From: an uncultured Asticcacaulis sp.
Lineage (GTDB): Bacteria; Pseudomonadota; Alphaproteobacteria; Caulobacterales; Caulobacteraceae
Length of the DNA: 54,938 nucleotides
NCBI GenBank assembly: GCA_936940865.1
Contig: CAKZJB010000038.1
Coordinates: 1 to 54,938, forward strand
Reading direction: 5' to 3'
Position 1 is the stretch's first letter. Each line of letters opens with the position of its first letter. Below are positions 8,211 through 15,930 of this stretch, piece after piece. The notes beneath the pieces were generated by a model that searched no databases, was not told where the DNA came from, and saw nothing but the letters and a program-made list of their open reading frames with translations. Position numbers and translations under genes: made by a program.

Positions 8211-9736
8211 TGCCCGAGCCCGTCAAACGCGTCGTTATTGCCGGCGGAGGCACAGCGGGATGGATGACCGCCGCGGCGCTCAGCCGCGCGTTTTCAGGAT
8301 CTCCGCTTGAGATCACGTTGGTCGAGTCGGACGAGATCGGCGCCATCGGTGTTGGTGAGGCTACGATACCTGCCATCCACTACTTCAACAGGACATTGGG
8401 CATCGATCAGGCCGACTTCATGCGCGCCACCCAGGCGACGTACAAGCTTGGCATCGAGTTCGTCGGCTGGGGCGACATCGGCAGCCGCTATATCCATCCG
8501 TTCACGGGATATGGCCGTGATCTCAACAACGTCTTCTTTCATGAGCTTTGGCTGAGATATGCAGGCCTACGGAGCGAAAAGGGGCGGTCGGTCAAGATCG
8601 ATGATTACAACCTTAGCTGCGTGGCCGCGCGCAGGAACCGCTTCACCCACTCGGTATCAGGAGCCCAGGCGCCCCTCGGGCCCATCAATTACGCCTTTCA
8701 TTTCGATGCGGGCCTGTATGCAAAATTCCTGCGGGCCTACAGCGAACGTCATGGCGTCATACGGACCGAAGGCAAGATTGCCAGTGTTCGCCTGGACGCC
8801 GATACTGGGTTTGTTCACGCCCTGGTCCTGGAAGACGGACGCGTCATCGAGGGGGACCTGTTCGTCGATTGCTCGGGCCAGCGCGCGCTGCTCATCGAAC
8901 AGAAGCTGAAAAGCGGCTACGAGGATTGGCGGCAGTGGCTGCCGTGCGATCGGGCCGTGGCCGTGCCAAGCAACAGTGTCGAGGCGCCGGTGCCCTACAC
9001 ACGCTCGACCGCGGACGACGCTGGATGGCGTTGGCGGATTCCTTTACGGCATCGCATTGGCAACGGGTACGTTTATTCGAGTCGTTTCATGGATGACGAT
9101 GCCGCTGAGCACCGTCTCCTCAGGACGCTCGACGCAGATGCCATGGCCGAGCCCCGGCGTATTCCATTCTGTCCTGGCCGCCGCAGATCCTTTTGGATCA
9201 ATAACTGCGTAGCCGTCGGCCTGGCTGCCGGATTCCTGGACCCCCTGGAATCGACCAGCATCCATCTGATCCAGACGGCTGTCCTGAAGCTTTTGGCGCT
9301 GTTCCCCGACAAGAGCTTCGAAAGCGCCGATATCGCCGCGTTCAATCGCCATACGCAAGCCGAATATGAGCGGCTACGCGATTTCCTGATCCTGCATTAC
9401 AAAATCACCCAGCGCGGCGACACCGCGTTCTGGCGCTACTGTCGCGACATGGATGTTCCCGACAGCGTTCGGGATACCATCGCCCTTTTCGAGGCTCGAG
9501 GCCGCATGTTGATTTCGTCCGACAATCTTTTCCCCGGACATAGCCACTTATCGGTAATGCTCGGGCAAGGGCTGAAGCCGCGCGGATACGATCCGCTGGC
9601 GGATACGGTGCCCGAAGCCGAACTGGAAGCCCATATGCGTTCGATCCGGGACTATATCGAGCGCGCCACCGCGGCTATGCCGGAGCACATCGAGTATATC
9701 AAGCGCTTTGTCGGGGGGGCTGGCGATGTCGCATGA
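8210..9736 (+). CDS. Flavin-dependent tryptophan halogenase family protein 2
   Basis: The 508-residue protein starts at ATG 8210, overlapping the previous stop as ATGA; the frame stays open 15 codons upstream, but this start gives the standard N-terminus. FAD motif AGGGTAGWMTA (11-21), catalytic-lysine equivalent Lys79 (TYKLGIEF), canonical halogenase motif WRWRIP (273-278) and the active-site stretch GFLDPLESTSIHL (341-353) are all present. One change is Asp344 where its neighbours have Glu; Glu347 remains. It closely resembles halogenase 3 and less closely halogenase 1. Three-gene halogenase sets near TonB-dependent receptors occur in Xanthomonas and Caulobacter relatives, where some members brominate free indoles. 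The substrate here is unknown. Confidence 0.93.
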   Translation: MPEPVKRVVIAGGGTAGWMTAAALSRAFSGSPLEITLVESDEIGAIGVGEATIPAIHYFNRTLGIDQADFMRATQATYKLGIEFVGWGDIGSRYIHPFTGYGRDLNNVFFHELWLRYAGLRSEKGRSVKIDDYNLSCVAARRNRFTHSVSGAQAPLGPINYAFHFDAGLYAKFLRAYSERHGVIRTEGKIASVRLDADTGFVHALVLEDGRVIEGDLFVDCSGQRALLIEQKLKSGYEDWRQWLPCDRAVAVPSNSVEAPVPYTRSTADDAGWRWRIPLRHRIGNGYVYSSRFMDDDAAEHRLLRTLDADAMAEPRRIPFCPGRRRSFWINNCVAVGLAAGFLDPLESTSIHLIQTAVLKLLALFPDKSFESADIAAFNRHTQAEYERLRDFLILHYKITQRGDTAFWRYCRDMDVPDSVRDTIALFEARGRMLISSDNLFPGHSHLSVMLGQGLKPRGYDPLADTVPEAELEAHMRSIRDYIERATAAMPEHIEYIKRFVGGAGDVA

Positions 9737-11252
9737 CTCCATCCGTCAGGTCGTCATTGTCGGGGGCGGCACATCAGGTTGGATGACCGCGGCAGGTCTG
9801 GCGCGCATGCTGGATCGCAATCAGGTCTCCATTACCCTGATCGAGTCCGACGAGATTGGCACGATCGGTGTGGGCGAGGCCACGATACCGACCTTGCAGA
9901 GCTTCAACAGTCTGCTGGGCATCGATGAGGCGGATTTTATCCGGCGCACCCAGGGCACCTTTAAGCTGGGCATCGAATTCGCCGATTGGGGGCGTCCTGG
10001 CGACAGCTATATTCACCCGTTCGGCTCGTTCGGCATCGACCGGCCGGAGGTCAGGTTTCACCACATGTGGCTGAAGCTGAAAGCCGCCGGAGAGCAGGTC
10101 GGAGACATCGGGGACTACAACTTGTCACTCGTGGCGGCCCGGCTCAATCGCTTCGGCGCGGGGACAAACGGCCTTACGTCGAGCATGCGCCACGCCTACC
10201 ATCTCGATGCGAGCCTCTATGCCCGATACCTGCGCGAATACGCCGAGTCACGCGGAGTGACGCGCCGCGAAGGACTGATTACGAATGTGAATCAGCGCGA
10301 GGACGGGTTCGTGTCATCGCTGACGCTCCGGGACGGGCGCACGATAGGGGGCGATCTGTTCATCGATTGCAGCGGCTTTCGCGGCTTGCTGATCGAGGAA
10401 ACGCTGAAGGCCGGCTACGAGGACTGGACCCGCTGGCTGCCGTGCGACCGTGCCGTGGCCATGCCTTGCGAGTCTGCCGGCCCACTGTTGCCTTATACGC
10501 GCGCCACGGCCGATGCGGCCGGTTGGCGATGGCGCATCCCGCTGCAGCACCGCCTGGGCAATGGCTACGTCTATTCGAGCCAGCATCTCGATGACGAAAG
10601 CGCGGCTTCGCGTCTCTCGGCGGCACTGGAAGGCCGGCCGCTGGCCTTGCCTCGCTTCATCCGGTTCAAGGCCGGCCATCGCCGCCGGCTATGGGACAAG
10701 AATGTCGTGGCCATCGGTCTTGCCGGTGGTTTTATCGAACCGCTCGAATCGACCAGCATTCACCTGGTGCAGACAGGACTTTCGCGTCTTCTGGTCCTGT
10801 TTCCGGACAAGCGTTTCCATCCGGCGCTGATCGAAGAGTTCAATCGTTCCAGTCTTCTCGAATACGAGCAGATCCGCGACTTCATTATTCTGCATTATAA
10901 GGTCACCAACCGCGACGACACCCCGTTCTGGCGGTATTGCCGCGACATGGATATTCCGGACAGTTTGAAACACAAGCTCGATCTTTTCCGAAGCGGCGGT
11001 CGAATTTTCCGGTTCAATGACGACCTGTTTACGGAGAACAGCTGGCTGGCGGTCATGCTGGGGCAAGGTCTCATGCCGGAAGCTTACGATCCGGTCGCGG
11101 ACAGTATCCCACTTTCCGCAATGCGCCAGGCGATCAGTGATCTTCAAAGGGCGATCCGGAAGGCGGCTCAGTCGCTCCCTGAACACGCAACCTTCATTCA
11201 ATCCTGTTGTCAGGCGCCACGGGCCTCGAGACTCAGCACTTCGGAGACGTAG
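9726..11252 (+). CDS. Flavin-dependent tryptophan halogenase family protein 3
   Basis: The 508-residue protein starts at ATG 9726, 11 bp inside the end of the previous gene. It carries the FAD motif VGGGTSGW, Lys80 in TFKLGIEF, WRWRIP (267-272) and GFIEPLESTSIHL, i.e. all motifs expected of an active flavin-dependent halogenase. It is the last gene of the halogenase operon. Its 3' end overlaps the 3' end of the convergent virB11 gene by 43 bp, so the last residues of both proteins share DNA and no space is left for a bidirectional terminator. Confidence 0.93.
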   Translation: MSHDSIRQVVIVGGGTSGWMTAAGLARMLDRNQVSITLIESDEIGTIGVGEATIPTLQSFNSLLGIDEADFIRRTQGTFKLGIEFADWGRPGDSYIHPFGSFGIDRPEVRFHHMWLKLKAAGEQVGDIGDYNLSLVAARLNRFGAGTNGLTSSMRHAYHLDASLYARYLREYAESRGVTRREGLITNVNQREDGFVSSLTLRDGRTIGGDLFIDCSGFRGLLIEETLKAGYEDWTRWLPCDRAVAMPCESAGPLLPYTRATADAAGWRWRIPLQHRLGNGYVYSSQHLDDESAASRLSAALEGRPLALPRFIRFKAGHRRRLWDKNVVAIGLAGGFIEPLESTSIHLVQTGLSRLLVLFPDKRFHPALIEEFNRSSLLEYEQIRDFIILHYKVTNRDDTPFWRYCRDMDIPDSLKHKLDLFRSGGRIFRFNDDLFTENSWLAVMLGQGLMPEAYDPVADSIPLSAMRQAISDLQRAIRKAAQSLPEHATFIQSCCQAPRASRLSTSET

Positions 11253-12187
11253 CGACGCCCGTCGACGCGGTCTATCTGAATCACGATATCGACCATTGAT
11301 TTTACGAGCGCATGGGCATTGGCATAGTCGAGATTGGACGCCCCCTGCAGAATCATGATGGCCAGTTGCCTGAGCGCGCCTTCGGCGCTGTCGGCGTGGA
11401 TCGTGGTGATCGAGCCCGGGTGCCCCGTATTGATGGCGCGCAGGAAGGTATAGGCTTCCGCTCCGCGCAATTCGCCCAGCAGAATCCGGTCTGGCCGCAT
11501 GCGCAGGGCGGCCTCGAGCAGGTCGTTCGGGGTCACGCTGGCTTCGCCTTGCCCGCCGCGAACGGCAATCAACTGGACCCGGTTGGCGTGGGCCGGCTGT
11601 AGTTCGGCCGCATCCTCGATCGTGATCAGCCGCTCCGACAGCGGGATTTCGGCCAGCAGCGAATTGAGCAGGGTCGTCTTGCCGCTCGACGTTCCGCCGG
11701 AAATGACGATGTTGCGCCTTTGCCGGACGGCTGCGGCCAGATACTCCGCCAGGGCGCCACCCGGGTCGCGAACATGGTCGCGGCGGCGCGGCGGCTCGAG
11801 CGCGTAAGCGGTCAAGGGCATGGCCGCCGCGCGATGGCGGCGGATGGCCATGGCCATATGGGCCTGCGTGGCCGGCGGCATGACGATCTGGATACGCGCA
11901 CCATCGGGCAGCGCCGCGCTGAGCAGCGGATGCGCGCGGCTCAGGCCCTGGTGGGAATAGACGGCAACCTGGCGGGCCAGGCGCTGCAGGTAGTCCGCGT
12001 CAAGCACGGGCATGTCCAGGCGGGCAATCTCGCCACCCAGCCGCTCACGCCAGATTTCACCCGGCCGGTTGATATAGATATCGGTTGTGTCCCCGTCGGC
12101 GAGCAGCGGCCGCAGGGGCTCGAGATAGTGGCTGAGATAATCTTGGGGGCCGTCGGGCCTGGTGTGGACATTCATCGTCATCGTCAC
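11210..12187 (-). CDS. virB11: VirB11-type ATPase of a type IV secretion system
   Basis: 325 residues. Walker A is GGTSSGKT (164-171); the Walker B/Asp-box region is RILLGELRG, followed by the conserved ITTIHADS histidine box. VirB11 proteins are cytoplasmic hexameric ATPases that power pilus assembly and substrate transfer with VirB4. It is the last gene of the virB operon: its start overlaps the stop of virB10 by four bases (ATGA), and its end overlaps halogenase 3 tail to tail. Length is normal for the family. Confidence 0.95.
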   Translation of the reverse strand: MTMTMNVHTRPDGPQDYLSHYLEPLRPLLADGDTTDIYINRPGEIWRERLGGEIARLDMPVLDADYLQRLARQVAVYSHQGLSRAHPLLSAALPDGARIQIVMPPATQAHMAMAIRRHRAAAMPLTAYALEPPRRRDHVRDPGGALAEYLAAAVRQRRNIVISGGTSSGKTTLLNSLLAEIPLSERLITIEDAAELQPAHANRVQLIAVRGGQGEASVTPNDLLEAALRMRPDRILLGELRGAEAYTFLRAINTGHPGSITTIHADSAEGALRQLAIMILQGASNLDYANAHALVKSMVDIVIQIDRVDGRRYVSEVLSLEARGA

Positions 12188-13197
12188 CGTCTGGGCAGGA
12201 CACCGGAAAAATCCATGTCCCGGTTGACGAAGACCATGATCGGCGTGCCGGCCTCGACCCTGACGGTGGGCAGGTTCTCACCCTGGGGCGCACCGGCCTG
12301 GGCGACGCTGGCTGCCGTCTGGGCGGGGACACCCAGGACGACCGAACCGTTGCCGGGGCGCGAGGCGAGGGCGACACCGACGGTCAGGGCGGTCTGGAAG
12401 ACCGCCGATCCCATGCGTGCCAGAAGGTGCGTGTCGACCTTGCCCGCGACGCCGGCCCCGCCCTGCAGGTCGGCTCCCGGGGCGGACAGCTTGATGGCGA
12501 TGCCGTCGGGCCGGATCATGCGCGTCCATATGATGGTGACCCGGCTCTGGTCGGCCCGGCCCCCGGGACGGATCTCGCCGATCAGGTGGCTGCCACGTGG
12601 GATCAGGACGCGCGTGCCGTCGAAGCCGCGCGTGTCGCCGGTCGTGACGGCGCGAACAGCCCCGCCGGTGCTGGAATCGACCGGCGTCTCGATGGCCGCC
12701 GGAATCAGCGCACCCTGGGGCACCAGCGTGGCGCGGTTGTGCAAGACCACGGCCTTCGCCGGCGGATCGTCCTGCGTGGCCGCGTCGGCCGGCCCGGCAG
12801 CGCCCGGCAGGTCGATGGTCATGACGGGTTCGGACAGGCGCGGTTCGGGCGCGGGCGGCGACGGCGGCGGACCGGGACGCTCGACATACTGGACGACCGG
12901 CGGAGGCGGCGGGCCCGGGATATAGCGGATTTCAGGCGCCTTGGGCGTTGTCGGCGCCGGCGGTGGCGGGGGCGGAGGAATCTCCAGCGGCGCGATGGCC
13001 GGCGGAAGTTCGGCCGCGGGCGGAAGCGGACGGGCCGCGGGGGCCTTGCGGGCGCCCAGATGCGCCTGGGTGGCCCAGATCACGCCGCCGCCCGCCAGGC
13101 AAAGCGCTACGGCGACGATAACGGGAGACGGCCCCGACTTCGGCAGGGCCACTCTGGGCGCCGGGTCTTCGGGCCTGAGCGTGCTGTCGCCGGTCAT
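12184..13197 (-). CDS. virB10: VirB10 type IV secretion channel protein
   Basis: 337 residues from ATG 13197, whose ATGA overlaps the virB9 stop; the frame is open further upstream but that stretch lies inside virB9. A short cytoplasmic segment is followed by one membrane helix (about 25-42), a long proline-rich periplasmic linker (about 55-125, with runs of Pro), and the conserved C-terminal beta-barrel domain (VLIPRGSHLIGEI, VTIIWTRMIRPDG, PIMVFVNRDMDFSG). VirB10 spans inner and outer membranes and forms the core complex with VirB9 and VirB7. No virB7 lipoprotein gene is visible nearby. Confidence 0.95.
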   Translation of the reverse strand: MTGDSTLRPEDPAPRVALPKSGPSPVIVAVALCLAGGGVIWATQAHLGARKAPAARPLPPAAELPPAIAPLEIPPPPPPPAPTTPKAPEIRYIPGPPPPPVVQYVERPGPPPSPPAPEPRLSEPVMTIDLPGAAGPADAATQDDPPAKAVVLHNRATLVPQGALIPAAIETPVDSSTGGAVRAVTTGDTRGFDGTRVLIPRGSHLIGEIRPGGRADQSRVTIIWTRMIRPDGIAIKLSAPGADLQGGAGVAGKVDTHLLARMGSAVFQTALTVGVALASRPGNGSVVLGVPAQTAASVAQAGAPQGENLPTVRVEAGTPIMVFVNRDMDFSGVLPRR

Positions 13198-13898
13198 TTC
13201 GCCCCCTTGTCGACAACGCGTGTCGCCGTCGCCTGCTGATTGCCGAGCCGGAAGACGAAACGGTCGGCCACCAGATCGACGACATACCTGCCGTCGCGCA
13301 TGGCGCCGTTGATCAACACCTCGCCCCCCTGGGCATTGACCATGAAGATGGCCGGGATCTGGCCGTCGTCGCGCCATTCGATAAAGGTCGCGGACCCGTT
13401 GTCGACCATGGAGGCCGGGCGGATCGACGCGGCGCCGCTAAAGCGGAAATGGGCCTTCGGCGCGTCCCGCGCCGCCGGCTGGTCCAGACCCACCGGATAG
13501 ACGAAGCGCAACGATATCGGGGTGGTGGCGTCCGGAGCGGGAATGGCGGTCAGGTCGAAATTGTATTCGCGCGTATCGGTGACGACGGTGAGGTTGGTAT
13601 TGGTGGCGCCCTGCATGGGCTTGATGAACAGATGGTCGGCGCGGTGGTTGGTCACGGCCTGCCACACGGCGCTGTTGCCGAGCGCGACGTTTTCGATGCG
13701 CTCGTCCGATGAGAATTCGACGCTCAACGCATAGCCGAGCGCTATGCGCAGGCTCACGACATCGTCCGGATCGTAATCGACGGTCTGTATCCGGGGATCC
13801 TTAACGCCCGGGCCGGGCGTAACCACGGCCCCGGCCGGCACGGCGGCCGCGGCGGGCAGGACGGCGATCATGGCCAGGAGATGGCGGCGCGTCGTCAC
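13194..13898 (-). CDS. virB9: VirB9 type IV secretion core protein
   Basis: 234 residues with a signal peptide of about 24 residues (MTTRRHLLAMIAVLPAAAAV). The N-terminal domain has the family pattern (DPDDVVSLRIALGYALSVEF, then NTNLTVVTDTREYNFDL). The C-terminal beta domain (about 155-230, ending RVVDKGAK) is the part that binds VirB7 and VirB10 in other systems. It is coupled by ATGA overlaps on both sides. Periplasmic/outer-membrane location is expected from the family. Confidence 0.93.
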   Translation of the reverse strand: MTTRRHLLAMIAVLPAAAAVPAGAVVTPGPGVKDPRIQTVDYDPDDVVSLRIALGYALSVEFSSDERIENVALGNSAVWQAVTNHRADHLFIKPMQGATNTNLTVVTDTREYNFDLTAIPAPDATTPISLRFVYPVGLDQPAARDAPKAHFRFSGAASIRPASMVDNGSATFIEWRDDGQIPAIFMVNAQGGEVLINGAMRDGRYVVDLVADRFVFRLGNQQATATRVVDKGAK

Positions 13899-14707
13899 GG
13901 CTCCCTCGCGTTCGCAGTATCAGGATTGTCCGTCGAAGCCGCCGGGTCACGGCTGGCCGTGGTGGTCGTCGTGGTCGTGGTTTCAGATCCGCTGCGGGGA
14001 ATGTCCATGGTGAAGACCGAAGCGGCCGGCGCCGGTCGCGCCGGAGCCGCCTCGTCGCTGCGCCTGTAGCGCGTTACCTGGAAGCCCAGCGGGTTGACCA
14101 GCCGGTCCTCGACGCGCAACGGTTCATCGGAGAATTGATAGGTGATCACCGCCGCGTAATAGTTGAGCGCGCTGCCGCCACCCTGGTCCATCCGGGTCGT
14201 GGTGAAGCGCACCAGTGCGGTTCGCGGACCGAGGTCGGAGACCGACTCGATATTGACCGCCACCAGCGCCGAACGCGGGTAAAGCTTGAGCGGACTTTGC
14301 GGGTTTTCCGCCGGCATGAGGGCGGCGTATTCGCTGCGCGCCTGGCCGCCGGACCACAGCATGACCCTGCGATAATCGCTGCTCAGGGTCGTGATGTCGA
14401 AGCCCTCCCGGGCCGCGATATACTGAGCCAGCATCGACCGGGTCAACGCCGTGTCGGCGCGCAAGGACTGGCTGCCGTCCTTGTTCAGCACCTGGACGAA
14501 TCCGGTCTGGTGGTCGACCAGAACCGGCACGACGCTCGTCGACTTGAGCGGCACCAGGCTGGCCAGGGCAAGGGCCTCGGCCACCGCCACCAGGGCCGCC
14601 GCGCCGGCGACCATCCAGGCCCGGTTGCGAGAGCGCCTTGCGCCCTCGGCCTCGCTCTGCGCCCAGCTCGACGCGTCTGCATAATAGGCGTTCGTGTCTA
14701 TCTTCAT
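13895..14707 (-). CDS. virB8: VirB8 type IV secretion inner-membrane protein
   Basis: 270 residues: a short cytoplasmic N-terminus, a membrane helix (about 28-54, MVAGAAALVAVAEALALASL), then the NTF2-like periplasmic domain (GFDITTLSSDYRRVMLWSG, YAAVITYQFSDEPLRVEDRLVNPLGFQVTRYR is the conserved end in two parts). VirB8 nucleates the inner-membrane complex. A run of eight threonines near the C-terminus (SETTTTTTTT) is unusual and comes from a short tandem ACC/ACG stretch near 13958-13982. ATGA overlaps link it to virB6 and virB9. Confidence 0.9.
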   Translation of the reverse strand: MKIDTNAYYADASSWAQSEAEGARRSRNRAWMVAGAAALVAVAEALALASLVPLKSTSVVPVLVDHQTGFVQVLNKDGSQSLRADTALTRSMLAQYIAAREGFDITTLSSDYRRVMLWSGGQARSEYAALMPAENPQSPLKLYPRSALVAVNIESVSDLGPRTALVRFTTTRMDQGGGSALNYYAAVITYQFSDEPLRVEDRLVNPLGFQVTRYRRSDEAAPARPAPAASVFTMDIPRSGSETTTTTTTTASRDPAASTDNPDTANAREP

Positions 14708-15930
14708 GAAACCAAATCCCGTTTCGCCGCACCTGTCGACGCCCGCAATTGTCCCGGCCGCCGCAAGCCCGGCCCGGCACCTGCCAAAGAGTCCGTGGCC
14801 GCCATCGAAGCCGCGCCGGCTGCCGGGGCGCCACTAACATCGCGACCGCCACCGCGGCGCTGGTCCTCGGCGCTGGCCAGGGCGCCCACCGCGTCGGTCA
14901 CGCGCTGGGCGCGCGACACCGGCGGCTCGATCCGGAGCTCAGGCGCAGGCCAGGGCGACTGCGCGGCCGGCAATGATTCAAGCGATGTCTTCGGCACCGC
15001 CAGCGCGCCTATGTGTTTCGTCAGGTCGAGGCGCCGCAACGCGCTGGCCGCCAGGACCGCCACCAGGGTTATGACCGCGCCGGCGGCCAGAAAGAACAAT
15101 CCGAGCAGCAAGGGCTCACCCGGATCGACAGCGCCTTGCGACTGGGAGGCCATGTCCTTGGCCAAAAATGCCAGCTCGAGCGCCGAACTTACGGCATAGC
15201 CGGTCTGGGCCAGGAACAGGGCCGCCAGGGCCCGCAACCACCCGATGAACAGGCCGATCGACATGTCGAACAGGGCGGCGGCAATGAACAGGGGACCGGC
15301 AGCCAGGGCGATCGCCTGAGCCAGCCGCGCGGCCAGGCCAAAGCCCACACACGACAGCATGAATACGGCGCTACCCAGATCGCGCCCCGATCCGGCCGGC
15401 GAAGACGCGGGTGTCGATGCCTGGGCCGGAGCCGACACGGGCGGCATGGCGGACGGGTTGACGCCCGGCGGCGGTGCAGGCGCCGGTGCGGGTGTGGGCG
15501 AAGCCTGGGCCGGGCCGGCCAGGGATTCCAGATAGCCGGCGGCCGCATGGCTGGCTTCGGTCGGGGACGGTGCCCGCAAGCCCACGGGCGCCAGCGCCAC
15601 GGCGGCCAGTTCCGCCGGCCCCTGGGTTGAGACGGTGTAAACCAGGGTAGAATAGGCGCTGAAGGTCGTCGTCAGCGCCACCACGATGCCTAGGCGCAGG
15701 GCGGCAATGACAAGGCTGGCCGTGTCGATATGGTGGTGCAGAATCAGGCGATAGCCGATACCGGCGACGTAGAGGACCAGCAGGACCGAGACGAGCGCCG
15801 TGGGCAGGCCGTGCCATACGCCGCCCTGGAACGCCGCCAGGCCGATCTGCTGCGACTGACACTCGACATAGGCCGCCAGGCGCTCGACAAGGCCGGCATC
15901 GCTGGCGATGACAGGGCAGACCGCGCTCAT
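14704..15930 (-). CDS. virB6: VirB6/TrbL-type polytopic membrane protein
   Basis: 408 residues with two hydrophobic helices in the first 100 residues, a Pro/Ala/Ser-rich insert (about 140-185), then a cluster of helices around 190-315 (FMLSCVGFGLAARLAQAIAL, LFIAAALFDMSIGLFIGWL, LLLGLFFLAAGAVITLVAVL), and a polar tail. This is the topology of VirB6 proteins, which form the inner-membrane part of the channel. Position between virB4 and virB8 agrees. The poorly conserved insert and tail are typical of the family and make sequence-only naming slightly less certain. Confidence 0.85.
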   Translation of the reverse strand: MSAVCPVIASDAGLVERLAAYVECQSQQIGLAAFQGGVWHGLPTALVSVLLVLYVAGIGYRLILHHHIDTASLVIAALRLGIVVALTTTFSAYSTLVYTVSTQGPAELAAVALAPVGLRAPSPTEASHAAAGYLESLAGPAQASPTPAPAPAPPPGVNPSAMPPVSAPAQASTPASSPAGSGRDLGSAVFMLSCVGFGLAARLAQAIALAAGPLFIAAALFDMSIGLFIGWLRALAALFLAQTGYAVSSALELAFLAKDMASQSQGAVDPGEPLLLGLFFLAAGAVITLVAVLAASALRRLDLTKHIGALAVPKTSLESLPAAQSPWPAPELRIEPPVSRAQRVTDAVGALASAEDQRRGGGRDVSGAPAAGAASMAATDSLAGAGPGLRRPGQLRASTGAAKRDLVS

